DNA of 64,000 nucleotides from Cristatella mucedo (GCA_009760855.2 WPIO01000036.1:2545001-2609000); one strand, 5' to 3'. Positions 10,196 to 23,354 are shown, numbered from the stretch's first letter. Program-made: numbers and translations. Notes: a model not told the origin generated them from the sequence alone.

Positions 10196-12727
10196 TCGTA
10201 TCAAGTTGAGCTACACGAAATGCCAATCGACCCCGATAATAAGCTAGGTTTATTAGTTACTTAGTAAATTAGTCCGTTAAGTCCGGCACAGTCAGTGACG
10301 TCTCCTTTCCATCAAGTCCGGCAAGGTGAAGGATTTACATATAGTACTACCGCGATGGTACCTCAGCAACCAGGTGATTTAAAAGGAGGAGATAATTTGC
10401 TAATCTGCACATGTAGCAGTAACATGCACTCTCATAGTGGAGAGTGAACATTCAAATGCTAGAACTTCAAAGGACTATTAACTTAAAATGGTTGCCACGG
10501 CATTCCAGCAGCTTGGGCCTTGTCCACTACAAGCCCCTTTGCTGTCACCCAGACGTCACCCGACAGGCTCTTGGACCAGCTGAGTGGTGGACATATTAGA
10601 AAGTTACCAGACGGAGCATGACCCTTACCAGAGGCCGTGCTGCACCTGCCTTTGGTAAGTGATGGACATGCATACAAACAATCTGCCCGTGATTCTTCGC
10701 GAGAGGGAGGCTTACTATATAGTTGACATAAATTTAAAGATGGTCAGCACACCTGTAGGTTCTAATGCACACAAATAATTGCTGATTCACTATCCTTCAT
10801 AGACAAATGCATTACATACCAGTAGATTGTGTTCATTTTATAAGAAAATTAATAAATATAATTAAAAAAATGTTTTCCTTTGTTGTCCGAGACAGATTTT
10901 GCTCCATAACCTAAGAACTCTAAGCTTGGCAATCAGTTGGGCGGGCTCAGCAGCTAGGTCAGTGGCCGCTCAAGCCGGCCTTTCAAAGCAAAGCTGAAGT
11001 TTTCCGTGATTTTCCACGAGTCCATATAAAACCTGTGGTTGCTGCCAGCTATTTTGAACCAGCGAATTTTCAAAGCAATGAATATGGAACAAAAAAAAGT
11101 AAAGCTAGTGGAATATAAGAAGAAGACTTATCACAGACTCGACAGCGGAAGCGGTGCACATGGCAAACACTATACAAGTAAGAGACCGAAGAAGAAGAAG
11201 CACGGGAGCCTTGCGCTGCTGTCAAAGGTCAGCAAAGGTCAGCCTCACTTATGGAACGGTCAATAAAAGAAAGATACCGAAGGTGAGATTCGTGCACTTT
11301 GTGCTCCAGGTCGCGGCACGGAGTCATAGCCTGGCATACATAGCAGGCCAGGCTTAGCCAGCTATGCTTGGCTCACCACTTGGCCAGTGGACACCCAGGC
11401 CTGCGGTGTAATTCAATGCTTAAGTTTTCCGTGATTTTGCACGGAGGCATAAGCTAGTAGATAATATTGCTATTGAATGTAGGACGGACAGCAGCAGGTC
11501 TCGTCGATAACAAGGCCAGCCTGTGAAGGATTGGCCCACGATAGTGATTCCAGCTCGGCGATGTCTTGAGAACGAGGCCGGCGCTGAAGGTAAGAAGCCA
11601 ACTAATGTAGAACGAAATGCAAGCTTAGCTTTGTTCGACGCACGGGAAAGCTTGACCATGGGGCACAACGACACGGTGCTGCAAGAGAGACAGATAGAGT
11701 GACAGAGACAGAGTGACAGTGGGAGAGAGAGAGACAGAGACAGAGAGAGTGAAAGAGAGAGACCACCAAAATGGCCCAAACACGTGATCAGAAGTTGCAG
11801 ACTAGGGGTGCCAAACTTTAGGCACTGTGCATTCAAGTCATACATTGACCTTGGCGAGATCGTCTTCAGTAAAGGGCGGCAACGAAAGACAGACGAATGG
11901 ACAGCCAGCTACTAGCATAAGCGCAGCTTTAGCAGCGCAGCCGTAGGTTCGATGGCTAATCAGCCGAACAGCCAATCAGCCGTGAGCTAGACGAGCCAAG
12001 GACGATGACGAGAGATCAGAGCTCGAACGCTTGCATACTGGCAGACAGGAGCAGATGCAAGAGATGAGGGGGGTGGGCACGACCACTAGCAGGCTGCAGG
12101 CTTTTATCACTTGGCCTGGTTGAAGGAGGTCTTCATGCTGGCTCATCTCGTTCCCGAGCGGCGAACAACACTGAGCTGGCATTCTCGGCATCCGGATGCT
12201 ACTGAACATTCGTAAACATTCACGAGCCACCATGGCAGGGACTGCTAGAAAACTGCCGGCAGGCGTCATGTCGGTTGCTTAAGGCGATTACGTGATGCAG
12301 CTGCCCGCAGGATGGCACGGGATGGTATCCGAAAAGCAGGAAGGCAGTCGTACTAAGGCAAGCATACTAAGAGGTACGAGAAGTTCACGTAATCCTATGG
12401 CAGCCCCGGAGCCGGCTCGGAATGGCAGCCTGTGACTGAGCTAAGCCACCAGAGGCTGGCACGTGTCGCGTCGGTGTCACCGCAGCGCAGGGCAACGCCA
12501 TCGACCAGCAGCGACCGGCAGCAGTCGTGTCAGCTGTCAAATCGAGCGCTGTCCGTGCATCTATCACGCAGTGCGAAGGGGTTTCGTGCTCTGAAGCCGA
12601 ACTCAAGTTTCAAGCTCTGTCCGGGAGCAGCAGCATTGCTGCACCTCAGACCTAGTGGAAGCCCGCGGAAGCCTGGACGAGACCGATGCCTCGGTCTGAG
12701 TAGCTCTCCGGCTTGTCTTCCTTATGC
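10196..12727. other. HYI intron 5, unique sequence, no gene seen
   Basis: No exon or transposon protein was recognised. A 22-bp motif (AAGTTTTCCGTGATTTT with CACG) occurs at 10997 and again at 11421. A degenerate GA/CAGA tract lies at 11690-11762. Confidence 0.5.
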
Positions 12728-12981
12728 AACGACATCTACTCTCCTGCTGCCAGCAACGGCGCATCCCTTCCAGCCGTCCTGAGCTGCAACTCCAGTGCTA
12801 CTTACTACCCGCACAGCTCTGATGACTAAGCAGAGTCCTTCTCACTTTCTCTTTGCTGCATGAGATAAAGTCAGTTGGCAACCGAAAGCTGCTTAGGCAT
12901 TGAGTGCGCTACAGAACCTGCGTAATGCCTATGTAGTCTTTGTGGCATGGTGAAGTTACAGGCAGAGATACATTACATTAC
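12728..12981 (+). mobile_element. LINE-B 3' end
   Basis: Contains CTACTCTCCTGCTGCC, TCCTGAGCTGC, CTTCTCACTTTCTCTTTGCTG and CCGAAAGCTGCTTAGGC, and ends AGTTACAGGCAGAGATACATTACATTACAT. These words recur in LINE-B copies at 31140, 47576, 49074 and 57770. A (CT)n run follows directly. Confidence 0.75.
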
Positions 12982-12982
12982 A

Positions 12983-13157
12983 TCTCTCTCTCTCTCTCTC
13001 TCTCTCTCGTCTTCCGCCACCATCTCACGGCCCCAGCCTCTGCGAGTCATCTTTCTTTCCCCTATCTCTCTTCCATCCATCATCTTTCCCACCTGTCTCT
13101 CCTTTCTGCCTACCTTCATCGATTGCTTTCTCCCCCCTCTCTCTCTCTCTCTCTCTC
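12983..13157. repeat. (CT)n microsatellites
   Basis: Pure CT runs at 12983-13008 and 13137-13157, separated by pyrimidine-rich DNA. On the HYI transcript strand these are GA runs. Confidence 0.9.
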
Positions 13158-15108
13158 ACTCACTTTCCTCCCAATCTCTTCCCTGCCACCCAGCCCACTT
13201 GAAATGGCAGGTTGGAGAACTGCTGCCGAGAGATTTATTATCGCTGGCCATCCCTGAACTATAACGGCTATGAACCGATCATGCGAAAATGTACAAGCCA
13301 GCATACAAGCCAAAGTCATGTATGAGGCACGAGTTAGTGCCTTGCCAATTGAGCTAAGTTGTGTCCTATGACACTGAGCCATGCGAGAGTTGATGTATGT
13401 CATGGCTGCTGTAAGACGATTGTGCCTACCTTCACCGTCTAATAGAATTCCCCACGGTATGGATACGAGCATGTATCTTAAGGCACGGGTGCGCTTTATT
13501 ACTCCCCGAGTTCTGCTACCAGTGTGCACTGGTCATCCACCTGCAAATCACTAGCCATGATTTCAAAGCTCGTAGCTTCACCGGTATTTGTCGCGTGTAG
13601 GCTGAGACCGCTCAGCTACACACAGAGGGAGAGAAATACAAGCAGACAGGCAAAGGTGCAGAGAGATAGAGAGAGACAGAGAGGAAAGAGAGACAAAGAC
13701 AGAGAGAGACAGACAGAGAGAGACAGACAGACAGTCGGATATTCAGATTAAGAGACTGGGCCATGACGAAAGACATACGAAGAAGAAGATTGGCAGAGAC
13801 GATTGTGTATCATTAAGGTAATGCCATCTAAATGCTTCGAGTTCCACTTTGGAATAGTGGAACTGAGCTGAAATTTCTTCGACAGCTCTAGCAACACAAC
13901 AAAGGATCTGTTTGAGAAAAATCAACTTTCAGGCCACTTGATGCCAAGGAAAGTTGAATAAAAAGAGGCACATAATTGTTCGCGATTCCACTTCGCTACT
14001 GCCAGCTGCCTCCAACCACACGTGCAGAGCATATTTATCTTTAAACATAACTCGGCAGCTGAAGACGCGCTGAAGAGCTGCCTCCTTTTCTTGCAAAGCT
14101 GGCATGGCTGCCGCATGCACGGCTTTCTGATTGCTGATTCCGTGGCTTCGTCCTCCCCATCGCTCTGCCGCATGCTTTCAATCCTGTCCTAGCTGCAGTT
14201 GGGAATTTTTGGCTCGTTTGAATCCGAACGCAATTTCTTTGTCGCTGCCCAGCGCAGCTTAGCCCCTAGCACTGCCCCCACCCCACCCCGAGAAAGTAGC
14301 CGGTGCCCCGCTTGCCACTTTCTGGTGGGTGTGTGAAAGGAGGAAAAGGGGGCACAGTAAGGGTAAGGGCCACAGGCAGCAGCAGCAGCAGCACGAGTAT
14401 CTCTTCAGTTCGTCTATTCTCACCATGTGATTGCAGACTAGCTTCTGTGCAAGACCAATTAGACGGCTCTTTGTGCGGGAATGTTGCATCCCCGAGAATT
14501 CCAAGGGCCTAAATGGTGCCACTAGCATGAACCATAATGTCACAAGCAGCCTCGGCATTCGATTTATTAGATCTTACAGCAGGGATAAAACTGTAGGCTG
14601 CAACTGTCTTTGATCGGAAATACCACGAATGCAGAAGCTGAGCTACGTTCATCGGCAGCAACTAGACACGGCAATATAAAGCATACCTGCATCTTAGGCA
14701 ATGAGCATCAATGCCTATCGACGCTAAGTAGTCTGGCTACAGAATGCAGCGCAGCATCAGGCCAGCATCTAATACACACCAAAGTACATTAGCCAAATTA
14801 GAGCTATGCACCGGCTATGCACTATGCAAGGGAGCCACGAAACGTGCTCGAAAACGGCAGCAGAGAACGGCAGCAGCAGCAGCAGCACAGACAGAAGCAG
14901 CACAGACAGAAGTGTAGAGAGCAGCAGCAGCAGGCACAGTAAAGCAGACAGCAGGCAGCACAGAGACAGCTACGGAGACAGCAGCAGCGCAGAGAGTAAC
15001 GAGCAGACAGCAGCTAAACGCAGGCAAACGCAGCTGCGGCAGCCACGGCAGCAACAATGATGACAGCAGAGGCACCGCCGGTAGCCACAGACTCGTGCTG
15101 AGGCTTAC
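13158..15108. other. HYI intron 5 next to exon 5, no further gene seen
   Basis: Mainly unique sequence. It has a degenerate GA/CAGA tract at 13622-13735 and AGC-rich tracts at 14378-14396 and 14860-15060. Open frames are short and composition-driven. Confidence 0.5.
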
Positions 15109-15178
15109 CGATAAATGGTAGGCATGTCTCAATAAGGCTCGTCAGGTCACCGTGAACGAGCTGGGCATGGAAGAGATC
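15109..15178 (-). CDS. HYI: HYI exon 5 (Asp metal ligand)
   Basis: Found by homology between GTGTTGCAG|GATCTC and ATCG|GTAAGC. It codes for DLFHAQLVHGDLTSL and then IETCLPFI, matching human DLFHWQIMDGNLTGNIREFLPIV. The first Asp is a conserved metal ligand. It enters in phase 0 and leaves in phase 1, which fits exons 4 and 6. It lies 26.5 kb from exon 4, across the largest intron. Confidence 0.88.
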
Positions 15179-15496
15179 CTGCAACACGAAGCAATAAAAA
15201 CACGATCGTCAGCGTCCCGCACCACGTGACCACGGGCATTTTATTTGCATCCGCACACCTGCAATCAGCAAAGCCGTGTCCACGGATGTGTGTAGCTGCA
15301 GCCGTGACAACGAATTAATGATGCTGCTGATGGAGTGCCCACCAGCTATCTGCTATCACATATCTCGTGCGATCGCACCTCGACAATGCATATGTTGCGG
15401 TATACCGAGAGCAACAGTCGTATGCAATGCGATTGAAGTGCGACATAAGAGGTAGGTGCCAGAAGCCATCAGAGTGAAAACATAGATACTAGGCAG

Positions 15497-15517
15497 CAAA
15501 AGAGAGAGAGAGAGAGG

Positions 15518-15605
<88 letters not shown>

Positions 15606-15625
15606 GGTAGAGAGAGAGAGCAGAG
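15497..15625. repeat. (GA)n microsatellite
   Basis: About 130 bp of almost pure GA, with single GGGG, C and GGTA interruptions. Confidence 0.95.
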
Positions 15626-15716
15626 CAGAGCTCATAAAGCTCAGGGAGAAACCCAGTCTCGGCACAGCGATGGAAAGGTGAAGGTCGGCTGCTTCTACAG
15701 CCCCATGCATATAGCG

Positions 15717-16435
15717 GTAATAATAATAATAATAATAATGCTCTTGATAAAGCGCCCTCAGAGAACTCAATCTCTTTCTAGGCACTTTACATTTGCTGCA
15801 AAGGGAAACACGATTGAATGGTGAGTAATATCATGCTTGATAAACAACATGAATAACATGGTTAGGGGTGCCGTGCACAGGGTCAGCATGCAAATGTGGT
15901 TAGTGGCAGCGTGCACAGTGTCAGCATGCATAAGCACATGAAGGACGAATCACAGGGACCCACTAAATGCTGTCCTAAATAGGTGTTCTTAAGTTCTTTT
16001 TAAATGTGGTCAAGTCAGGGAATGTTGTGACACAAGTCGGGAGTGAGTTCCAGGCTTTGGGAGCATACGAATTAAATGCACGGTCTCCAAAGGATTTGAG
16101 GTTTGTACGAGGTATTGGTAAACTATTGAATTCCGAAAAGCAGGTGGTACGATGCTTGGCCTGGTAGGGGAGTAGATCTGAGAGATAGGCTGGAGCCAAA
16201 GAATGAAGTGACATAAAAGTGAGTGCCAAAATCTTGAAGTCAACCTTGAAGTCAAGCCCACGACCTCGGTAACAAAATATGTTCACTTTGACCTTGGTTG
16301 GGGCGAGCACCTTAAAAATTGGCCAAGCAGAAAGATATTGGCTGAGCGATATTTTGAAAGTGAGGCTTTCCTGTTTCTGAAAGACACTACTTTTTCCCAC
16401 AATGATTAGATTGGTCATGGAATTGATTTTAAGAA
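15717..16435 (-). mobile_element. LINE-A 3' part
   Basis: (ATA)n tail, 3' UTR, then minus-frame reverse transcriptase C-terminal words (FMSLHSLAPAYLSDLLPYQAK, SYAPKAWNSLPT). Near 16255-16325 a tRNA-like piece (CCACGACCTCGG ... GGGGCGAGCACCTTAAA) interrupts it. Upstream it is degraded. Confidence 0.8.
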
Positions 16436-16504
16436 AGGTAGCTAACTGCCATCAAAGTGCAAAGGTAAGCAATTCAAGTTACACGAAAGTAACAGTAAAG
16501 ATAC

Positions 16505-18215
16505 ATTTGTCATAGCGCCCTCAGAGAACTCAATCTCTTTCCTGGCACTTGACATTTGCTGCAAAGGAAGCATGATCGAATGGTTAGTGGCAGCATGCTC
16601 AATGACAATGAGCACAACCTAGAGGTAACACGCACAGAATCAGCATCCAAATGTGGTTAATAGCAGCACTTACACTGTCAGCATGCACAAGCACACACCC
16701 ACTAAATGCTGTACTAAATAGATGCGTTTTAGCTTCTTTTTAAATGTGGTTAGTCAGGCGATGTCGTGATGCCAGTCTGAAGTGAGTTCCAGGCTTTGGG
16801 AGCATACGAGCTAAAGGCATGGTCTCCAAAGGATTTGAGCTTCGTACGAGGTTTAGGTAAACGATTAGATTCCGAAAAGCAGATGGTACGATGCTTAGCC
16901 TGGTGGGGGAGTAGATCTGATAGGTAGGCTGGAGCCAAAGAATGAAGGGACCTAAAAGTGAGTGACAGAACCTTGAAGTCGATGCGTTGCTTGACTGGCA
17001 GCCAGTGCAGGTCGGCAAAATTGGTGTGCTGTGGAAACTGGTATGCTCATGACAGACAAGCCTAGCAGTGGAGTGATTGCACAGGCCGGTAGACCGGCAA
17101 GCAGGAAGTTCACAAATGAATGGACCAATTTAGATATTGTATGCCTGTCTAAACAAGACCAAATTCTAGCAATGTTATGTATAGCTGAAAGCAGGCATAC
17201 TTGACTGTGGAGCTGCCGTGGCCGTCTAATGAAAGGTCACTTTGGAACAGGACGCCTAGATTTAGGTAGATACTAGATGAGATATGCTGGCAGGCCTGAT
17301 TTTAAGAGTTAAAACTTCCAATTTCTGAATCCCATTTGGTTTGGCCATAACTAGTAAGTTGGCTTTTATCGCCATTCAATTTAAGAAAGTTTGCTGTGTT
17401 CGATATGTGTGCGGCTGTCATCATTACATGCATCAAGGAAATTTAGAGAATTCGATGTGCTGGAGAGCTGGAAGGGATACAAGTGAATGTTATCTGCATA
17501 AAAGTGAAAGCCCAGATTGTTCCTGGCAATCACATCGACAAGTGGGGTAGTATAAACCGTAAAAAAAGTGTAAAGCGCCTAAAAAGAGATTGAATTCTCT
17601 GAGGGCACTTTATCAATTATGTTATTATAATTATTATTATTAACAAGAATCGGACCAAGCACAGAGTCCTGAGGTACCCCATACTTCCGCGGTTCTTCGG
17701 ATGATCGTTTTCTGTTCACATCAATAAACTGGAGTCTCCCACTGAGACAGGACTTAAAACATTGCAGTGCAGTGCCAGCGATGCCCAGGCGAGATGAGAG
17801 GCGTTCGAGAAGGAAGATTGGTGATGCATAGTATCAAATGCTGCCGAAAGATCGAGCAGAGCTCGAGCAGGGAAACCCTCTACCCGCGCGTCTGCATTCC
17901 TAAGAAGGTCGTCATACACCCGAAGCAATTCTGACTCTGTGGAATGATTAGCTCTAAAACCAGACTGGAACTTACTAGCAAGGTTTGAAATTTCAATATA
18001 TGAGTTCAGCTGGTCTGCCACGACTTGTTCCAGTGTCTTTGATAGAAATGGTAAAAGGGGGAAAGCTGGGCAGAAGTTGCTCAAGTTCTCTCGGTCTAAT
18101 GTCGCTTTCTTGAGTAGTGGCCTGATTACAGCTGTTTCGAAAGGTGCAGGAACGTGACCTGAGGTTAATGACATATTTACGATGTCGGTTATGCATGACA
18201 GCAGCAGATAAATGC
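16505..18215 (-). mobile_element. Long LINE-A copy, 5'-truncated
   Basis: Covers tail, 3' UTR and most of the reverse transcriptase in minus orientation. At 18174-17716 the frame reads SLTSGHVPAPFETAVIRPLL, then [35 protein letters not shown] and [11 protein letters not shown], the N-terminal part of the reverse transcriptase with the AFD catalytic motif. A plus-strand tail (17565-17645) interrupts it. Stops and frame breaks make it dead. Confidence 0.85.
17565..17645 (+). mobile_element. Tail-only LINE-A insert
   Basis: About 80 bp: GTGTAAAGCGCCTAAAAAGAG, TTCTCTGAGGGCACTTTATC and ATT repeats, inverted relative to the surrounding LINE-A. Confidence 0.75.
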
Positions 18216-18395
18216 ATCTAAGGAGCAGGACAGTGGGAACAGTGGGTCCAAAGGACTAACTGTCTTCTGAGAAGAGTGAGACCGACTGTCATGCACACAG
18301 AAAGAAGAGAAAATACAAACGCCAGCCAATTTGTGCTTGGCATTGACATCGGCAAGAATTTCTAAGAAATTTAGAGATGGAAGAAGAAAGGGAGA

Positions 18396-18397
18396 GC

Positions 18398-18433
<36 letters not shown>

Positions 18434-18472
18434 TAGCGAGACAGAAGAGAGAGAGAGACAAATTAGCGAGAC

Positions 18473-18510
<38 letters not shown>
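18396..18510. repeat. (GA)n tract with a duplicated AATTAGCGAGACAG block
   Basis: GA runs flank two copies of AAATTAGCGAGACAGAAGAG at about 18430 and 18460. Confidence 0.85.
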
Positions 18511-18512
<2 letters not shown>

Positions 18513-18700
18513 TGAGCATAAGATACAGATAAAAGGGACGGGAAAGAGTCGCATAGACAAATATATAAGATAGATAAATTGACAGATGGATAGAGAGATG
18601 AACAAATGCAGTCAGAAAATAGATACGACACAGGCAGGATAGTGTAAGGCAATGCATGAACGAGAGCAAGAATAAAATGGGAGACAGCAGAAAGAGCGAG

Positions 18701-18867
<167 letters not shown>

Positions 18868-19037
18868 AGAGAGAGAGGTAAGAGAGAGACACAGGGAAAC
18901 AGACTGAATGAGAGACAGAGAAAAGATAGAAGTGAGACACGACACATGGTAGAAGTAGACAGTTGTGAGAAAGCAGAGTGAAAGACAGAAAAGTGAGACA
19001 GCAGAAATAGGGATTGAAAGAATGAGGTGAAGGAAGA

Positions 19038-19045
19038 CAAACACA

Positions 19046-19084
<39 letters not shown>
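19038..19084. repeat. (CA)n microsatellite
   Basis: A pure CA run after ACAAACACACAAAC; TG-rich on the HYI strand. Confidence 0.95.
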
Positions 19085-19086
<2 letters not shown>

Positions 19087-19495
19087 AAAGAGGAAGCAGT
19101 GAGGAGAGATTGGGAGTGAGAGATGGAAGAAAGAGAACGAGCGGTGAAGGAAGCAGAGAACTGACAGATAGGAGAGACAGCCGTGTGTATGCATCAGTTT
19201 GCACCGCAGGACATTCTTAATCTTAATTCCAGATGACAAGAACATTCATGCACGGCAAAGCATATTGCTGTAATGACAACTCAGGAGCAGGCTTGTTAGA
19301 AGCACTCTGCACTAACACACAGCATGCATGTAAACGAGAGTAAAAGGAAACCACGCCTAGCCAGCCAGCCAGCAGCTGGGCCTTCATAGCGACAAGCGAG
19401 AGAGCTTACTCGGTGCTTCCCATTGCGAGCCTGACGAGAAGGCCATGCCTCAATCGGTCTTGTGAGTTGTGAGCCCCTGGCAGACTCGGGAGCCG

Positions 19496-19498
<3 letters not shown>

Positions 19499-19557
<59 letters not shown>

Positions 19558-19569
19558 GAGAGAGAGAAG
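19499..19569. repeat. (GA)n microsatellite
   Basis: Pure GA for over 50 bp with a degenerate right end. Confidence 0.95.
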
Positions 19570-21039
19570 AAACTGGCGAGCAGACACATTCTGAATAATG
19601 AGGTTACCGTTCAGGCAATGAATAGGAAATAGTTTCTGCTAACGAGTTCAATCCGGTGGGTCCAAGAAAACTTTGGTAAACTTTGGCATGCTCAGCTCAT
19701 CGAACCCGGATTTACAGACGTGGGCGGCAAGCGAGGCAACTCCGGCAGCTAAGTACACTCACTGCTCGGGGTCATGAGGTCAGGGGATCGGTGAAGCAGC
19801 TGCTGTCAGTGGCTGCTCCGGTGCACGTTTGTGGCTCGTCTCGAAGGCCTCCGAGCAGTTTGGGCCGAGCCCAAAGTATAACCGAGTAAGTATAACCGAG
19901 CGCCGGCACTCCCAGGTTCGAGTCGCCCACAAAGATCTCGTGTCTAGCGCTAACCTAGCGTCTAGACTAGTGAACGTTTGGAGTCAAGAAAACCACGGGC
20001 TTGTCTTGGGTGCAAACTAGTGTCGAACCAGCCATGCCCGTACTTCGCAACAGTTCGGAGTCGAGACTAGTCTCGTTCTTGGGCTATGGCTGGTACATCT
20101 GCTTTCACTTGGCAACAAGAGAGATCCCGGAAGTTCGGTCCGGCCAACCGCCCGGCTTCCTGCCAATTACCAGTCAAACTGATGTCGCAGGCTCAAGTTC
20201 TCGGGTGACTCTAAAAGTTCGCCAGTGTAGATGTAGCTTTGGGTATTGTAGCTTTTGGCTATGGGCAGAATTATCACACGATCGCTACCTGCTTCCCTGT
20301 GCGGCGGCTCGCTGGCTGGCTGCGTTACGCCGGTGCAATCCCATGGCAGCCAGACAGCGAGATCTCTCAGCTAGGGACCACCGACACGACTCTCGGTGCG
20401 CAGCCAAACGGTCTCGTGCCGAAGGGCAACGGGGCACAGGCATGGCACAAAGACGGTTGACAAAGAGGGCGGAGCTACGGCCGGCCGCACCTGCTCAAAA
20501 GTGCTCATGACCACAATGTCGGCAGTAAACAAGCGGCATGTCAGTCGCGCAGCCTGCGCGAAAACGTCTGCTAGGAGCGCTCGGTCTCGGCTCCCTCGTG
20601 CTGCTGCGCAGCAGGTCGCCTCCCTAGACGTTGGTAAAGTGTGCACACGCACACAGCAGCAGAGGCCACACAAGACGATGCTCAAGTCGACTCCATATAG
20701 CAGCTACAGCTCGCAGCTGCAGCTCGGTGCCTCCCGACTCCTGCGCTTTTGGGGGAGGCAGGGACGGACTGAGAGCCAGGCATTTGTGTAATGGTGCCAA
20801 ATGAACTCGGGCGAGAAGTCAGACTGGAGCCGACTGGAGCCGCGACACCGAGCGATTTAGCGCTCCAACGAGCGACTGTGGCACGCGCGTGCACGGGGCG
20901 GCGGCCGCCGGCTCGATGCGGACGCAGCCAGCGAGCTGCTGCCGCTGTGCGCGAGTGGCGTGCTTCCGGTGCACCGCTCATCGGCCGAGGGATGGGGACG
21001 CTCGGAGGTGCCTGCCGATGGCGGCTGCACTTATGTCGT
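19570..21039. other. HYI intron 4, GC-rich, no gene seen
   Basis: Several open frames of 90-170 codons occur on both strands (for example 20001-20510 plus). They overlap each other on opposite strands, are rich in Arg, Ala and Ser and show no recognisable domain, so they look like GC-composition effects. Confidence 0.5.
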
Positions 21040-21215
21040 CTCGTTGCGATGACCAAGACGATGTAAGGCGGTTGCTTTCACGACCTCGGTCCCGAGGTCG
21101 TGGGTTCAATTCCTGTGGTGGGCGATTCTTTATCGCCACTGCAAGCGGTGGTGATAGCCGTAAAGGCTCTTCTGTCGCTATACAAAAAGAGGCTGTTTAA
21201 TCAGCTAGGATTTTC
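21040..21215 (+). mobile_element. SINE1 copy, plus strand (reference copy)
   Basis: It reads GTAAGGCGGTTGC, then a perfect 11-bp stem with a 2-base loop (CACGACCTCGG/CCGAGGTCGTG, 21079-21102), a B box GGGTTCAATTCC, then GTGGTGGGCGATTC, AGGCTCTTCTGTCGCTATAC and AATCAGCTAGGATTTTC. It is the only plus-strand copy and shows the element in transcript orientation. Confidence 0.85.
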
Positions 21216-22604
21216 TTACGATGACGACGACGACGATGCTGAGCGGTCAGCATTCCACCCGTCTACCGAAAGGAGTCAAGGTCGAAAGTTGCTACGCATA
21301 CAAAATCGGTTGTCAATATCGGCAATGCTAGGCGCGGCACGTGGTCGTCCGAGATTGGAGCAGCTAGCTGCATCCGGTGCAGCGAGCAGGGCTGCTCGCT
21401 GCACGGGTGCAGTAAACTGGTCGGCTTTGAAGGCAGCACGAGGCTGCACCAAGACGACGAGAGCTGGTCGGTCCAGCCTCCACCTCCAGGTGCTCCCCCA
21501 AAGTGCAGCCGGCTTCGTTTTGGTATTTATTCCTTGGAAACGGGTCTAACCTGTTCAGGTGATATAGGAGCCAAGGAGGATGATATGGTTCGACCGGCAG
21601 GCCAGATGGCATCAGCTGAGCCGGCTACTCCGTTGCCACGGAGATCGGATCGGAACCAATCGCTTCGGCTGAGGAGGAGGAAGTCCACTCACGCTCTGCC
21701 ACACGGCCGGCAGGCGGCGGGCAGGCAGCAGTGAGCAATGCCCGAGCAGAGACTGTGCGTTCACCCGGATCCCAACCGATTGGGGTGAATCGATCAACCG
21801 ATTGGGGTGAAACCGAGATGGCAACTGAGCCGCCCGGAGCCACGGCCCCCCCCCCCCCGAGGCCGGCGTCCGTGGCTTCTCATGTGGCTGTCGCTGAGCT
21901 GCTGTCCGAGAGTTCGATCAGGCGAGTGATTCTGGTGGTGAATGATTTTCTTGCTACTATTTTTGGAGTGGACCCCTCGCCCACAACAACGAGCGAGCCA
22001 TGCAGCCAGCCGGCTAGCAGTGGGCGGTTCTCTGGTAGGTACGAATGCCAATGATGGCAGAGTTGAAGAAGTCAAAGGTTCAGCACAGAAGGGCACGAGG
22101 TTCAGGACCTTTGACATGGGAGAGCATGAGCCCCTGATTAAGCAGCTCGTTTAGGGCCACGGTTATTGCCAAAGACGTGTTGTTAGCAACATGTTAAATG
22201 CTGCCACAGAAGCCAAGGGCATAATGTCATAGATCACATGTAGTTTAGCGTTTTGCACACACACTCATGCAAGAACTTCACGCGCACATTCGCAAGTGGT
22301 TTTTGCAGGATTTCTGATGGGAGACCACTCCTCGACATGAGATTACCGCATCTCCACGTTATAATAGTAATAGCGATAATAACAATACATGTGTTATAGT
22401 ATCTCCAGATAACTCAATCTCTGCATTTTCTGAGGAAGCATGCCTCCGCAACTCTCATGTACATTCAGCGGAACCACTTTCAAAGCATGAAGTAACCAAG
22501 CACTGCACGGCTTCACAAGCAATACGCATGGCCATAAATAAGAACTTTCAGCACATCACCTCCCCCACGGCCATTACAGTCAGAGCCAGCTCAGGTCCAG
22601 TTCA

Positions 22605-22634
22605 GCTCCACCTGGGCAAACGCCCAGGTGGAGC
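22605..22634. repeat. Perfect 13-bp hairpin
   Basis: Arms GCTCCACCTGGGC (22605-22617) and GCCCAGGTGGAGC (22622-22634) with loop AAAC. Confidence 0.9.
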
Positions 22635-23354
22635 AGGCCGTCGCTGTGCGGGCCGTCGCTGAGGCCTCACCATCCTACGACGGCTGGGCAGCGGCTTGCA
22701 GCTCTCTCCCGTCTGCGCTGTCAGCCGTGGATCGGTGGTGGGGGCCTTACAAATGAACGACGATGTTAGCCTGTTTTGCCACCGTCCTTGCGTTCAAAAT
22801 CGAAGTCGTCCTCATTCTCTTAGGCCGCTGCCGATGAGGTATGACAGGAAGCAGCAGCAGCAGCCGTACAGCATCATCACTCGGTGCATCGAGCAAGCAG
22901 CGATCGATGCCATGCCGCTGCTGCCAGAGCTGATGCTCCCACCTCTGCATCTGCCACTGCTGCTGCTGCCACCACTGCTGCTGCCATTGCTGCTGCTGCC
23001 CTGGTGCTGCATTACTTCCCAAAAGCCGCAATTCCCCGATTCCTATCAGCTGGTTCAGATCCTCTAAAGGTTCAGCTACAGAGGCACATCACCTCGACAT
23101 TAGCTCAGCATCGGATATCGGGGCATGCTGATTGGCCAATCCTGCAGACAGAGTGTGGCCGATGGCTGCAATGCAGCCGCCCGGCGAACGCCCGAGTATC
23201 AATCGGTGCCTGGTTGATTAAAGCCACAAACGAAGTCCAATGTGCGGCTAAATGCATCTCAAGGGACGACCCCTCAAAAAAAGCATACACATGTAGCTGA
23301 TGCATATCTGATGCACAGCGAAATCGCCCTCAAAGGCTGACCGTGCTTTCCAAA

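Noticed and set aside
20001-21066. Open frames of 90-169 codons on both strands
   Set aside because: They overlap antisense, are Arg/Ala-rich, have no domain and lie in a GC-rich intron block.
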